Positions 33,582-45,256 of a stretch of DNA of 64,000 bases are shown here, piece after piece. Origin of the DNA: Timema cristinae (taxonomy: Eukaryota > Arthropoda > Insecta > Phasmatodea > Timematidae). Within the stretch, counting starts at the first letter, position 1; the number at the start of each line of letters is the position of its first letter. The translations under genes and the position numbers were made by a program. Under the pieces are notes generated by a model. The model worked only from the letters and a program-made list of their open reading frames with translations, was not told the DNA's origin and ran no database searches. The stretch covers positions 49,938,587 to 50,002,586 of the forward strand of contig JBCFYV010000100.1 in NCBI GenBank assembly GCA_039000515.1. The letters run 5' to 3'.

Positions 33582-34902
33582 TGGAATGTTTTGAAGAGGA
33601 TATCCTTATTGCGATGGTTTCCAAGAATATAACAAAGCGGGGAGTGACCACGGCCGAGGTCTCAGACAGAGGTTTTTGAAAGAGACTGTACAGATAGGTC
33701 AAGATTGAGGTAAAGAAAGATAGAAGTGGCACAGTATTAAGGTGTTTTTTTTTCTTTCAAACAACCCCTTGAAATAGAGTATAGAAGACAGTAAAGCTAA
33801 CAACAATGGCTCCTGGAGGATTGTTAAGGACTTAACATCTTTCATTGTATTGTTTAGGAGCCTAAAACATTCAGGAACACTCTCCCCCCCCCCCCCCCTT
33901 AACATCCCCTTAAACCTTCGAAACAAAATATCACCTTTTAAAAAAGACAAACATGCTGTTAATTTTTATGTTCCGCTAATTTAATTGCTTTGCTATATAA
34001 CTATAACTTACTCATTGTTAGTGTGGGCGGGGCCATGGCGGTCACCTGGGACAATGGTTTTCAACCTGGGGTACACGAAAATATCTTAGGGTGTACGTCA
34101 AATTTAATACAAACAATAAAACCCCGGTAAACCAAAATTCCTGATAATCCTAACACATTTTTTGGAAAACAAGGGGAAATAATAATTCAAAGTTAAAAGA
34201 GAATTATAATAAACAGTTGATAGGTGATAATAAATGCTCTATATTTACATGTTGTAGTCAACACAATGTGTTTTCATGAAACTAAAAATAATTACAGTAC
34301 ATTTCACGTGTTATACATCAGGAAAATAAATGAAATTTTTTACTAAACTCATTCAACTGTAATTTTAAATTCGTGAAAACTTCGATCTCCCCCATAATCC
34401 GAATTTTAGCTAATCCGAACAACCTTCGGTCCCAATTAATTCGGATTAACACGGTTCTATATAATAGTCTTATCATACGTTCCGATTTGACCAGGACTGT
34501 ACTGGTTTTGAGAGATACGTTCCAACGTCTTAGCGGGTTTGCGTTGTGTGCCCCGGTTAAACAATCCCGCGCGCGCACACACGCACACACACACACACAC
34601 ACGCGCACATATTAACAGAAAAAAAAACCCCTCACACTTGATGTTGCCTACAACACGGAAAACTGAGGTGGAGATAGAGATTTTACTAATGTATAACTAT
34701 ATGGAGGATACAGGGGAAATAGGGGTAAGTTCACTTTTAACTTAATTTGAGTAAGTGCTGCCATCTGTTAAACAATCATGATACCTCTCTAATGAACTTT
34801 AGATTGTGGTTAAAAGAGTTCTCTGTCATATTTAGTTGATTTTTTAATTATGGGATTTGAGATTTAAAAGTTGTTATAGATAAAAACTTATTATTATTAT
34901 TT
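33582..34902. other. No gene seen
   Basis: Holds a poly(C) run near 33885-33898, AT-rich sequence, and a (CA)n/(CG) microsatellite at 34562-34608. Short frames here are low-complexity. Confidence 0.45.
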
Positions 34903-35108
34903 AGCACCGCGTCTTACTACCCGTTCGGATTATAAGCTTAAATCATAATTACGCTAATGGGTTAGAAATTTTGAAGGTTGAATTTAAAGGAAGTGAACCC
35001 AAATTTGTGTGGAGGGAAAGTGGAAAACCATTTAGGAACCCCCCGCCCGCCCCCTCCCCCCAGTTGACCCGATTGAGATTCGAACTTAAATCTCCCGTCC
35101 TCAGCAGA
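34903..35108 (-). mobile_element. SINE family A, head truncated
   Basis: Tail GCACCGCGTCTTACTACCCG, body with a C-rich expansion, B box region, then stops at CCTCAGCAG. TTAAAAGTTGTT occurs on both sides, a possible duplication with some extra bases on the left. Confidence 0.78.
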
Positions 35109-35496
35109 ATATTAAAAGTTGTTTTTTCCTGGGAAATGTGTGTATTGTGACATTAACCCTTTTACCCTGTAGTACTCTTCATTATGTTAGACAGAGTGAG
35201 ACGTAAGGGTGTTGCTGTGAATTTAATTGGGTCCCCTCCATACTCGTGTCGCTGTTAGCAAGCCGTCCTATTGGCTCTTGCGTCCTGCCACCCGACGCCG
35301 GAGGATCGATATTGCCGCCATCTCCGACGATCCCTCGATATTAGTACTCGACAGACGTCACCCGGACCACTATACCACTGTGACAGACCACGATGGTAAC
35401 CGTAGACTGGAACATTATAAACATTTAGTTATCAGGGCTAGATTTAGAGAGACTCGGACCTAAGGACACGCGAGCTGGGAGCATAGGCGATGGAAG
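35109..35496 (+). other. GC-richer segment with an unrecognised open frame
   Basis: The frame 35227-35463 (78 codons) is arginine- and aspartate-rich and more GC-rich than its surroundings. It matches no family I know, has no clear splice sites or start context, and may be chance. Possibly an exon or repeat remnant. Confidence 0.15.
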
Positions 35497-35516
35497 GGGG
35501 GGGGGGGGGGGGGGGG
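35497..35516 (+). repeat. Poly(G) run
   Basis: About 20 consecutive G. Homopolymers of this kind are frequent in the window and could be length-uncertain in assembly. Confidence 0.8.
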
Positions 35517-35517
35517 C

Positions 35518-35660
35518 AACTCGGGTCTCGAATCGCGGTCGAGAATACTGAAGGTGGTCTCTTATCTATTCGGGACCAAGTTCCTCTTAGTTCTGCCTTA
35601 GCTTATACATAAGGGCAAATATTGGGATATTATGGATGGGTAGTAAGACGCAGTTCACAC
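35518..35660 (+). mobile_element. SINE family C, decayed fragment
   Basis: Remains of the B box (TCGAATCGCGGTCGAG), body start (ACTGAAGGTGGT) and tail (GGGTAGTAAGACGCAGT). Confidence 0.55.
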
Positions 35661-35719
35661 ACAGGCGCACACACACACACACAAACAAATCTCAAATAAG
35701 CCTGCAAGAGATTCAGGTA

Positions 35720-35957
35720 CAGTAAGTAGCCCCATGACTTCTTTGGTGCTGACTGACAACCCACAGATGACAGTTGACGGCTTTGAAAAGCTACCAGAAC
35801 AAATTATGTATCCCTACGCCGAACCATATGATCTGTAAAAACATGTGTTTAGCAGCTGTCACTTTTGACAGTCAACATTTAGGTATATACCTAAATGTTG
35901 ACTGTCAGAAGTCAGCTGTGAGCTGTCAGTCAGCACCAAAGAAGCCATGGACTACTG
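35720..35957 (+). mobile_element. MITE family K, long copy
   Basis: CAGTAAGTAGCCCCATGACT at left, CCATGGACTACTG at right, flanked by TA. The centre holds a perfect palindrome of about 42 bases around TTTAGGTATATACCTAAA. Confidence 0.87.
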
Positions 35958-36097
35958 TACCTCACAGCTGTGTGAGTGACTCGCCTTACAAATAAGATAT
36001 TGGGTTTGCCTATCTACGATCTTGAAAGGGGTTCGCGAATACCATCATATCATATCATTTACACGAAACTAAACCCCATTCATTTAATTATTTTTTT

Positions 36098-36330
36098 CAC
36101 GTCTTTTTACCCGTATATATATGTATTAATTAAGCTAAATGTGTTAAGGATTAGGAAGGATAAATTCAAATGAAGTTCCGTATTTGCGTGGAAGGATAGT
36201 GGAAAAGCATTAAGAGAAACCACCGTCGGTTCACCCTGCCGGGATTTGAACTCCCTCCGATCTCCTCGTCATCAGCGGGCGAGTATAACCCAAGAGTGAT
36301 GCCTTAGACTGTTTGGCCACTGAAGTGGGA
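36098..36330 (-). mobile_element. SINE family C, decayed
   Basis: Body with TATTTGCGTGGAAGGATAGT; head end GCCTTAGACTGTTTGGCCAC and CTGAAGTGGG as the reverse of the C head. Tail nearly gone. Confidence 0.65.
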
Positions 36331-37385
36331 GCTATCTAAAGTTAAAAATAGATGTTAATATTCAATGTTAGTGTAAAATATAACAACAATTATAACAATG
36401 TCATTATTAGGCTTAATGGCTACTAAGACTCGGCTTTTCATAGCTTATAAGCGAGAAACTCTGGACGGGCTAGTCAAAATTAGTGATATATAGCCACCAT
36501 TTTATTTCAAAATGGCCGTAATGTCTAATAAAGTGGTCCCCAATTATTTTTTTATGGAGGTCCATTTAAAAAAACTCCACATACTTCCGTAGTCCGGCAA
36601 AACTGTAACAGTGACTCAAAATCAAATACTATAGGACTGTATTAATTCAAAACGTGATTTCCTTTTCTTTCAGTTATTTTGCTTATTTATCATCGCTGGC
36701 CTACTACCCACTCACCATCGAGATAACATCATTTCTTCTGTTAATCAATATCTCGTTAAGATCCTTAAGAATGTCTCTACGGTCCGGATGCGGACCGTGG
36801 TCCGCCATTTGATGATCACTGGTCTAATATATATCTAGGATCCTTTCAAAGTTGGTTCGATGAAAATCCAATAGTAGTAATTCAACAAAAGGCCAAAATA
36901 TAGGGTTTTTGTAGCCATCATCTCAAAACAAAACGGTAGAGGTATATTTTTAACAATTTTATATAATATGTTAACTGGACTTAGGACTTACGACTTACGA
37001 CTTACAACTTACGAGATATGTCTATGCGGAATCAGTGAAGTGGAATTTGCGCGAAAGAGTAATAAACAAGACACATATTATTTTTATTTATTAATGGGTT
37101 TTTGATATGAATAAACTTTTAGAAAATACAACCTTTTTCTTGTGTGTGTGGTCAAAATTGATAACATTTGACTTAATTATTGGTACTAATTTATAGGTAT
37201 TGATAATATCTATTAAAAGTGTCAACTGCAAATTACACTAATTGATGTGTGAATATAAGATAAAGATTCTTCCTATTAAATTTGGACTATAGTATTTATT
37301 TGTATGAGTTTCTTCGATATGGGTCAGTGAGAAAAATAATCTTGGGAAATTTAAATTTTATAATTGTTTTAGGTCTATCATAGAT
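36331..37385. other. No gene seen
   Basis: AT-rich unique sequence. A short run of near-repeats (TTACGACTTAC) occurs at 36985-37015. Confidence 0.4.
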
Positions 37386-37664
37386 CCGATACTTTAGCTC
37401 AGTCTGTAGTGTGTATGTGTGTGTGTGTGTGTGTCTACTGATCTAAGGATACCAGGTTCGATTCTCAGTATGGCCAAAAATTTATCATTGGTGAAATATG
37501 GGCTTACCCTTTCACATTGATAAATTAACAGCCGGGGGACTGGATTTTGTGCTTGTATTAAGCTCGATTATAAGGTACGTGAAGCTATGAACGAACTATC
37601 AAGCCGGTAGTAAAAAATATATGTCTTGAATAAAAAAAGCGACTCAGACCACAGACTGGAAACA
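37386..37664 (+). mobile_element. SINE family D with a (GT)n expansion in its head
   Basis: A-box-like TTTAGCTCAGTCTGTAG, then (GT)n at 37411-37434, then the B box GGTTCGATTCTCAG and the D body and tail. The microsatellite splits the internal promoter, so this copy is probably not transcribed from its own head. Confidence 0.75.
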
Positions 37665-37749
37665 GTATAGGTCCATTGATACAACTTTTGGTTTCTGATT
37701 GAATGTTAATAGACATAAAATGGGTTCAATTCAAAATAGCTGTTAAAAT

Positions 37750-38035
37750 ACAACTCCGTGGTTCCATCGAACCTCACAGACCGAGCGCCCACCGTTTGAT
37801 GGCGAAGATAGGGCCAACTTCTGCGGATAGAGGGTGTCATGTGGTCAGCATAACGAACCCTCCAGCCATTAATCTCAGTTTTCTAGACGAGAACAACTAC
37901 TTTTTCATTCAAGTAGCTCCTTATTAGTCCTCAAGAAGTTGCTTCACAGAAAGTTTGGAAGCGCTTGGAATCTAACCCGGGACATCTGGATCTGTAACCA
38001 AGAACTCTGACTATTAGAAAGAACACAGTGGCGGT
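37750..38035 (-). mobile_element. SINE family F, copy 2
   Basis: Matches 52313-52612 along its length (GGCGAAGATAGGGCCAACTT, ACGAACCCTCCAGCC, CATTCAAGTAG, CTTCACAGAA). Its head (reverse of CCGGGACATCTGGATCTGTA) is at the right. The frame 37703-37927 is inside it. Confidence 0.7.
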
Positions 38036-38441
38036 AATATGTTAAATTACAGGAATAAAATATAAATTTTTACTTAACACTATAGAACCAGGATTCTTAT
38101 AAAGACTGTACGTTGTAAAAAAAAAAGTTTTTTTTTTTTGTATCGTGGGAAAACCGGAAACTATGGTCGGGATGAGCTTGTAAAAAATAATGTGAACTAA
38201 AAAGTGTTAGGGTGGATTTGTTATGGTTGACTTTTAGGTCTTGTTGGTGCAATCACCGGCACCCCGTTCTTTCCTTAAGAAAAATAACTACCGTCTCAAA
38301 AACATCAGTTCAAATACTTTTTTTTATATACTGAATTGTTTGGAGTAATTTTACTTTCTTTTTTTTATATATCAGTGACTAATAATAATTAATTCTAGCA
38401 CAAACACACAAAAACTAGCCCACTACGCTTTCAGTGATATG

Positions 38442-38722
38442 TTATTATTATTAGCACTGCGTCTTACTACCCATTCGGGTTATACGCACTTACGCTAATG
38501 TGTAATGGTAGGGTGATTGTGAGATGAAATGAAGGACCTACAGTTTAACGTGGAATCCGAACCACGGTGGAGGCCTGGCATTCCCCACATTCACAAGATG
38601 TCTTGTCAGAGGTGAAGGAAGGGTTTGGTAATCCGATAAATCTTTGCCGGGACCGAGGATTGAACCCCGGCCGCCAGCACAGAAGTCTGACACCTTACCC
38701 CTAGACCACCAGGTCACCCAAC
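38442..38722 (-). mobile_element. SINE family B, full length, 12-base target-site duplication
   Basis: Complete tail, body and head. TTCAGTGATATG lies at 38430-38441 and 38723-38734. Confidence 0.92.
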
Positions 38723-38784
38723 TTCAGTGATATGAATAGAAATTAATTATGAATTTTTAAACTTTGCTAGAACCAACATTGGTG

Positions 38785-38900
38785 GGAACGTAGACTAAGG
38801 TGTTAGGCTCATCTATGAAGTGGTTTGGGAAGGTCAGGGTTCGAATACTTTGTCTTCACGTAAATGCCATTATATTTGTACAAAACAAATTTCCACCTTC
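38785..38900 (+). mobile_element. SINE family G, fragment
   Basis: TGGGAACGTAGACTAAGGTG, GTTAGGCTCATCTATG and the B box GGTTCGAATAC; shares order with 30505 and 44367. Confidence 0.5.
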
Positions 38901-38987
38901 CTTATCCATACCTAATTAGTTTAGTTAAGTTTAGATAACCAAAAAGAGTAGTGATAGTTCTACATGGAAGGCAACAGTTCCCACCCT

Positions 38988-40490
38988 AAGCAACCACCCT
39001 CACCTTATTCCACCCTAAGCAACCACCCTCACCGTTCCTTATTCCACCCTAAGCAACCAACCTCACCTTATTCCACCCTAAGCAACCACCCTCACCGTTC
39101 CTTATTCCCAACCTAAGCTACCACCCTCACAGTTCCTTATCCCACCCTAAGCAACCACCCTCACCGTTCCTTATTCCCAACCTAAGCTACCACCCTCACA
39201 GTTCCTTATCCCACCCTAAGCAACCACCCTCACCGTTCCTTATTCCCACCCTAAGTAACCACCCTCACCGTTCCTTATTCCACCCTAAGCAACCAACCTC
39301 ACCTTATTCCACCCTAAGCAACCACCCTTAGAGTTCCTTATTCCCAACCTAAGCTACCACCCTCACAGTTCCTTATCCCACCCTAAGCAACCACCCTCAC
39401 CGTTCCTTATTCCCAACCTAAGCTACCACCCTCACAGTTCCTTATCCCACCCTAAGCAACCACCCTCACAGTTCCTTATCCCACCCTAAGCAACCACCCT
39501 AAAAGTTCCTTATTCCCAACCTAAGCTACCACTCTCACAGTTCCTTATTCCACCCTAAGCAACCACCCTCACCGTTCCTTATTCCCAACCTAAGCTACCA
39601 CCCTCACAGTTCCTTATTCCACCCTAAGCAACCACCCTCACCGTTCCTTATTCCCAACCTAAGCTACCACCCTCACCGTTCCTTATTCCCAACCTAAGCT
39701 ACCACCCTCACAGTTCCTTATCCCACCCTAAGCAACCACCCTAAAAGTTCCTTATTCCCAACCTAAGCTACCACTCTCACAGTTCCTTATTCCACCCTAA
39801 GCAACCACCCTCACCGTTCCTTATTCCCAACCTAAGCTACCACCCTCACAGTTCCTTATTCCACCCTAAGCAACCACCCTCACCGTTCCTTATTCCCAAC
39901 CTAAGCTACCACCCTCACAGTTCCTTATCCCACCCTAAGCAACCACCCTCAAAGTTCCTTATTCCCAACCTAAGCTACCACTCTCACAGTTCCTTATTCC
40001 ACCCTAAGCAACCACCCTCACCGTTCCTTATTCCCAACCTAAGCTACCACCCTCACAGTTCCTTATCCCACCCTAAGCAACCACCCTCAAAGTTCCTTAT
40101 TCCCAACCTAAGCTACCACTCTCACAGTTCCTTATTCCACCCTAAGCAACCACCCTCACCGTTCCTTATTCCCAACCTAAGCTACCACCCTCACAGTTCC
40201 TTATCCCACCCTAAGCAACCACCCTCAGAGTTCCTTATTCCCAACCTAAGCTACCACCCTCACAGTTCCTTATCCCACCCTAAGCAACCACTCTCACAGT
40301 TCCTTATCCCACCCTAAGCAACCACTCTCACAGTTCCTTATCCCACCCTAAGCAACCACCCTCACCGTTCCTTATTCCCAACCTAAGCTACCACCCTCAC
40401 AGTTCCTTATCCCACCCTAAGCAACCACCCTCACAGTTCCTTATCCCACCCTAAGCAACCACCCTCACCGTTCCTTATTCCACCCTTATT
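38988..40490 (+). repeat. 1.5 kb minisatellite with alternating 34- and 35-base units
   Basis: More than forty units of two kinds, one with CACCCTAAGCAACCACCCTC and one with CAACCTAAGCTACCACCCTC, joined by CACAGTTCCTTATCC or CACCGTTCCTTATTCC. Much of the array alternates the two kinds, forming a ~69-base higher-order unit. Strand-asymmetric: C-rich on plus, G-rich on minus. No coding frame. Confidence 0.95.
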
Positions 40491-41892
40491 CCCTCGAAGC
40501 ACTTGTCGCCTGTTACAAGCCATCAAGATCCCCATGAACTCGATCCTCAAATACCCGGGAGGGAAAACTGTCAGGAGGGATGAAGGGGGTAGAGATCTTC
40601 AAGGTAAGTTCAAAAGCCGAAAAGCTCTTCTTTTATCTGAGTTCTTGTAGAGTGGAGCCAAAAGGGGGGGAGGGGGGGAAGAGGAAAAGGGAGGGTTAAA
40701 TTCCGTTTAGTCACTGCCCGCCCAGGGTAACTATAGCTCAACCGTTATAATGCCAAATAGACATGGTTTCATACTCAATTCAATAGATAAGCTTGTACTG
40801 AAATAATTATAGCAACTATCTTAAACACGTGGTGAGGTTTTGAAAAATGTATCTTGTTAGGATTCGTGCTAGATTCGAAATTTCAAAATTTGAAAAGATT
40901 CTAAATTTTAAATTCAAATATTTTATATGTTCGGATTTGATGTTAAAACATTTTAATTATTTTACTTTTTATAGAGGTTAGCATGGATCAATTATTTGAC
41001 TTGAAAACTTGCGAATATCTAAATATAAGTATAATACTTGTTCCAAAATCAACGGCTTCATTTATGGCCATGTAATATGTCTCATTGGCATTTGTTGGGC
41101 AATGATTGCGAATGGGAATCATTTTTTAGTGAACCTTAAAATTTGAGGGTAGCATTTCAATTAAAGACTACAGTAATTCAAATATTTACTTCAATGAAAG
41201 TGTGAAACCGTTACTCAATTAAAGATTTAATTCCAAGTAAAATTTTGTGTATATACTTTATCATTTTCGTTGGCTTCTATGAACATTTTCTGTCATCAAT
41301 TATTACTGCACCCTTATGGACTTAGGGGTTAACTGTCTGACAAATTTCAGATCTGTGGGTCTTCTGAGCGTTGAGATTTTTAGACTTTGGTTTTTTTTTG
41401 GAGATCGCCCTAGTTTGGTGGCCCCATGGGAATTTTTGGTCCTTTCGGTACTTACCCGCAAAAATTTCAGCTTTAAGAGTCTTCTGGGTTTAAAGATTTT
41501 CTTTTGGGCTGGATAGAGCAACTGGTAACTACTATAGTGGAGATTTAAAATTTAGTCTTTATTAGACACGGTTCATAGATTTATTTATTTTTACTCAAAT
41601 GAAATGTATAATTTACCCTATTACTCGATTTGCATTTGATTTATTAAATATTCGAATCGAAACATTTTCATTACAAAATTTTCTATATGTATTCGATCGA
41701 AACAACTTTTATTCTAAAATATTCGAGTTGAAACATTTTCATAATCCATTTGTATTCGATTCGATCAATTTTTATTTTAAAATATTCGATTTGAAACATT
41801 TTCACCATAAAAACATGCTATATGTATTCGATTTGAACGATTTTATTTTGTCAACACAATTTTACTAGTTTACTACTGTGTACAAATTATTA
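40491..41892. other. No gene seen; diffuse repeats
   Basis: G-rich runs at 40660-40700, then AT-rich sequence. 41350-41500 contains a loose internal duplication (AATTTCAG..GTCTTCTG). 41640-41850 has three diverged ~70-base units with TGTATTCGAT and GAAACATTTTCA. Open frames at 41303-41521 and 41599-41868 follow these repeats and are not supported as genes. Confidence 0.45.
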
Positions 41893-42101
41893 GCAATTTT
41901 CCGATTACCAAACCTTCCTTCACCTCTGACAAGACATCTTGTGAATGTGGGGAATGCCAGGCCGCCACCGTGGTTCGGATTCCACGTTAAACTGTAGGTC
42001 CTTCATTTCATCTCACACAATCACCCTACCATTACACATTAGCGTAAGTGCGTATAACCCGAACGGGTAGTAAGACGCGGTGCTAATAATAATAATAATA
42101 A
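41893..42101 (+). mobile_element. SINE family B, 5'-truncated
   Basis: Starts at the conserved GATTACCAAACC and runs to the intact tail and (TAA)n. Flanks AGCAATTTTC and AGTAATTTTC are a likely duplication with one mismatch. The rare short form with ACAAGACATCTTGTGAATG is shared with the copies at 57069 and 38590. Confidence 0.83.
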
Positions 42102-42203
42102 TAGTAATTTTCTAATTTTAAGGAAATAATTAATTTATTCGATACTAAACTTTTATGAAACTATACCTACATACACTTTTACTTTACACTCTTTATACTC
42201 CTT

Positions 42204-42663
42204 CTAGTACTTAGCATGGCACCCTTTAACCCTTATTAACTCTTTGATTCGACGTGTCATGCCCTCTATTGCTGTCTTGCACATTTGTACAATTTCTTCA
42301 TCATTTTGCCACACAGATATGTGTTTTACTAGACTTTCCTTGGTTGCCGGGTGCTTTTGTTTCATTTTTTTCTTCAAAACTCTCCACACAGACTCGATAG
42401 GGTTCATATCTGGGCTGTTTCCGGGCCATTCCAACATAGATATCTCCCGTTATTGCAGTTTTCTTGTAACACTTTTTGCCTTGTGTCATGGCGCACCATC
42501 TTGCATGAAAATTCCATTACCTGTTGGTAACAATTCACTCATCATAGGTACAACACACGTTTCTACCCCCTCCCTGTATTGTCCAGCATTCATCTTTCCC
42601 TGAACTACATGAATTTTACCAGTCCCATAAATTGAAACCCCACTCAAAATCACAACTTTAGTG
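42204..42663 (-). pseudogene. Tc1/mariner DD34E transposase, C-terminal part, broken
   Basis: Minus strand translates to KVVILSGVSIYGTGKIHVVQ, then FMQDGAP, then LEWPGNSPDMNPIES and KGCHAKY at the end. The second D (in QDGAP) and the E (in NPIE) are separated by 34 residues, the Tc1-type spacing. Two in-frame stops lie between them. The N-terminal DNA-binding half and first D are not found, and no TIRs are seen nearby. It cannot encode an active enzyme. Confidence 0.88.
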
Positions 42664-43935
42664 GGGGGTGCTTTACATTTTGCACTACACCAGTGGCGGC
42701 TTGTAGCTAAAATTAGTGGGGGTGCTGCTCCAGAAAAGGTTTAGACTTTGTTTTAAAATTATGTAAAAGAAAAAAAAAATGTATAAAAAGAAAATTTATT
42801 CAGGAACTTAATAAAATCTTAACAATAAAATATATTTTTACTTAATTTAACTTAAATTGTTACAGTTCAAGCTTGATCTATTCATTGAAAAATGAAATCC
42901 ATTTTTATTGTTTTAATTTGCGCAAACAAAAAGTTCAATGATTTTATCCTTGATCTCTGGATGACAACTGAGGAAATTTTTCTCCGTTGAAAGAACTGCA
43001 AGAGCATTGTCTTTCTGTTAAATAAAAGAACCGAAAAAAAATGAATCAAATAGAATAGCTGGAAGAATAATAATAATATAATTCTACACTCTTCTACACT
43101 TTATCACATTCAAGAATATTCTACATGGTTTTTAAGCACAACATACGCTGAGTAAAAAAAACTTCCTTCCACCATCATATCAGAGCCGGCACTGCAAGAG
43201 CAACAGTTCTCTCTATACCTGGCAGTCTCGTCTTCCTCCCCACCCCCTACTATGTGCGCATGCTCACAACAGTCAAACACCACGTCACTGGCACTGTGAA
43301 GCGCACAGTTCCATACAAAGATGTTTGTATCTTTTTCATAAACCGGAGGATGGCTACTGAAGTATTGACATTAAGCTTAAGAAATATATATTATACTACA
43401 ATAATAAAGAAAGAATTAAAGAAAAAAGGACTCATTATATTAAATGTTATCGATAATATCAAGTGGAAATAGGGTGTGCTGCAGTTCCACAGTGCCTGTA
43501 CACGAGCCGCAACTGCACCACACACTCCTTCCTGAAAGCCTCTCCCAGGCCCTCTTCTTACATACTGTTTTTTTTTTATCAACAGCAGAGATAATCGTCT
43601 CGTCACAGAACATTACCTGAAACAAGTATTTACGTTATTCGTTTGACAATAAGCAAATTAATGAAAACTAAAAATGAAAATTACTTCAAATCTTGTGTTG
43701 TAATAATGATAATTTTACTTTTGATGCATTTTTGGTACTTTATTTACCTTTCCCCGGTACATATGTGACATGGTCAATCAAGGGTTTTTTTTATCATGGC
43801 AGGTGTCAGCTTTTGCTTTTTACGAGGTCTTTGAATTTTATCACAACAAACACCAAAAACATGAAAATTGCTAATAATTTGCACACGTCTGTATATCTAA
43901 TGTTTATTTTTAAATAACTTTATACTTATTTGTTT
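42664..43935. other. No gene seen
   Basis: Mostly AT-rich. 43180-43320 is more GC-rich but has no recognisable frame. Frames around 43391-43625 are short and unrecognised. Confidence 0.4.
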
Positions 43936-44005
43936 GAGGTAATTAATGCGCACTTTATGAAACGACTGATTATATCAACATACGAAATACCTTTATGAAA
44001 TAACT
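43936..44005 (+). repeat. Interspersed repeat I, copy 2
   Basis: GAGGTAATTAATGCGCACTT, then GAAACGACTGATTATATCAA and ACCTTTATGAAATAAC. Matches 45945-46022 closely. Confidence 0.6.
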
Positions 44006-44017
44006 CGCTTTTCTCGT

Positions 44018-44338
44018 TGGGGGCTTGACACCCATAACCCCGGGGAGTTTTCTTTGCAGTTGGATGTAAACTAATGTAATTCCAGAGTTGTTTTTTGATA
44101 GGTCTTACAGTTTAGCCACAAGAGACCTCCAAAGAAAGGTTCTCACCGACTTTAGGTAAAGTTGCTCCAAAATTATGAATTTTTTAGGGGATTCAACTTT
44201 TTTTTTAAACTTTTTGAAATTTTTCCGTCGGTTGCAGACTAGAAGCTATAAGTTTTCCATATTTCAAGTTTCTAGCTCACCTGGATGTGGGTCAACATTA
44301 ATGTCAGTGAGTGATTTAGCCGTGTGGCTTTATAGGAG

Positions 44339-44343
<5 letters not shown>
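44018..44343 (-). mobile_element. Interspersed repeat H, copy 2
   Basis: Colinear with 15105-15432. On the minus strand it begins near TATACTCCTATAAAGCCACA, beside a (TAA)n stretch. Confidence 0.55.
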
Positions 44344-44366
<23 letters not shown>

Positions 44367-44371
<5 letters not shown>

Positions 44372-44610
44372 TCATGCATCGGTGGGCAGGCAGACTAAAA
44401 GGTCAGGCTCTACGTGTCTGGTTTTGGCCTATGAACAGGAAATCAGGGTTCGAATCCCAGCCGGGTGGGATGGTTCTCTCACTTACCTTACATTCACATT
44501 CAGATATATTTCTTCCTCAAATTTACTTTCTCCTCCCTTTCTTATGTGTGTAATTAAGATGCATTCAGTCTGGACGGATAAAAAGATATGCGTCGCGGGG
44601 GAAAAAAAAT
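44367..44610 (+). mobile_element. SINE family G, longest copy
   Basis: Head GCATCGGTGGGCAGGCAGAC with AGGTCAGGCTC, B box GGTTCGAATCCCAG, then CACTTACCTTACATTCACAT and an end CAGTCTGGACGGATAAAAAG. The end loosely resembles the A/B/C tail (ACGGGTAGTAAGA) but is not the same. Confidence 0.6.
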
Positions 44611-44724
44611 AATAAAACAAACAAATAAAACAGTACAGTACGATTAAAATTAGTGGTTTGCAAATTGCGTTCCATCCGTAAGCCATGTTTTTATCCAATC
44701 GTTTCAAAAGCCTTCCTTCTATTA

Positions 44725-44880
44725 TTATCTTGGATATCCACAATCCGTACTTGTGTTCAATTTGTTTTATCCTTCTTGGTAATATTATCTCAGATATACG
44801 CCAATTTGTATCCTACTTAGTAATATTATATCGAATATCCACAATCCGTACTTGTGTTAAATTTTTTCTATCCACAGTCC
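44725..44880 (+). repeat. Diverged tandem repeat
   Basis: ATCCACAATCCGTACTTGTG occurs at 44739 and 44837, with TTAGTAATATTATAT and a decayed copy between, giving a spacing near 50 or 98 bases. Confidence 0.6.
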
Positions 44881-45256
44881 TCGAAGGTATCCAGGAATCG
44901 GGACGGATTCGCTCTTTTTGGGGGGAGGGGGCCTTGAGCCAAACCAAACCTTTTGGTTCTCTTTCGGGTGGGGGACCTTCTCCTTTGTGTCTGGCAGCTT
45001 TTCCCATGGTCACGTGACGTAATCTTAATTACAACGAGATCACCCCCCTCCTTCCCCCCCGGGTCCGTAGCAAGGTCCCGACCGGCTGGAGTCTGCCAGG
45101 GTGGCGAAGAACCCTGATGGAATGCGGTGCGTGATCCACGGAACCCGTCCTAACCGCCCAGGACGGCTGATGGGAGGGAGGGGGGGGGGGGGAAGGCGGT
45201 ACACTCTCCTTATCTGGAACTCAAGAGGTCCATGGTTCGATCCGACATTGGAGCCG
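44881..45256. other. GC-rich stretch without a recognised gene
   Basis: Includes G and C runs and a B-box-like GGTTCGATCCG near 45235 that could be a decayed tRNA-derived repeat. Short frames on both strands are unrecognised. Confidence 0.35.

Noticed and set aside
38988..40490. Possible CRISPR-like array
   Set aside because: Units are directly adjacent with no unique spacers, and the genome is eukaryotic; it is a minisatellite.
41599..41868. 89-codon frame with repeated F/K/H motif
   Set aside because: Produced by diverged tandem ~70-base AT-rich units; no other sign of coding.
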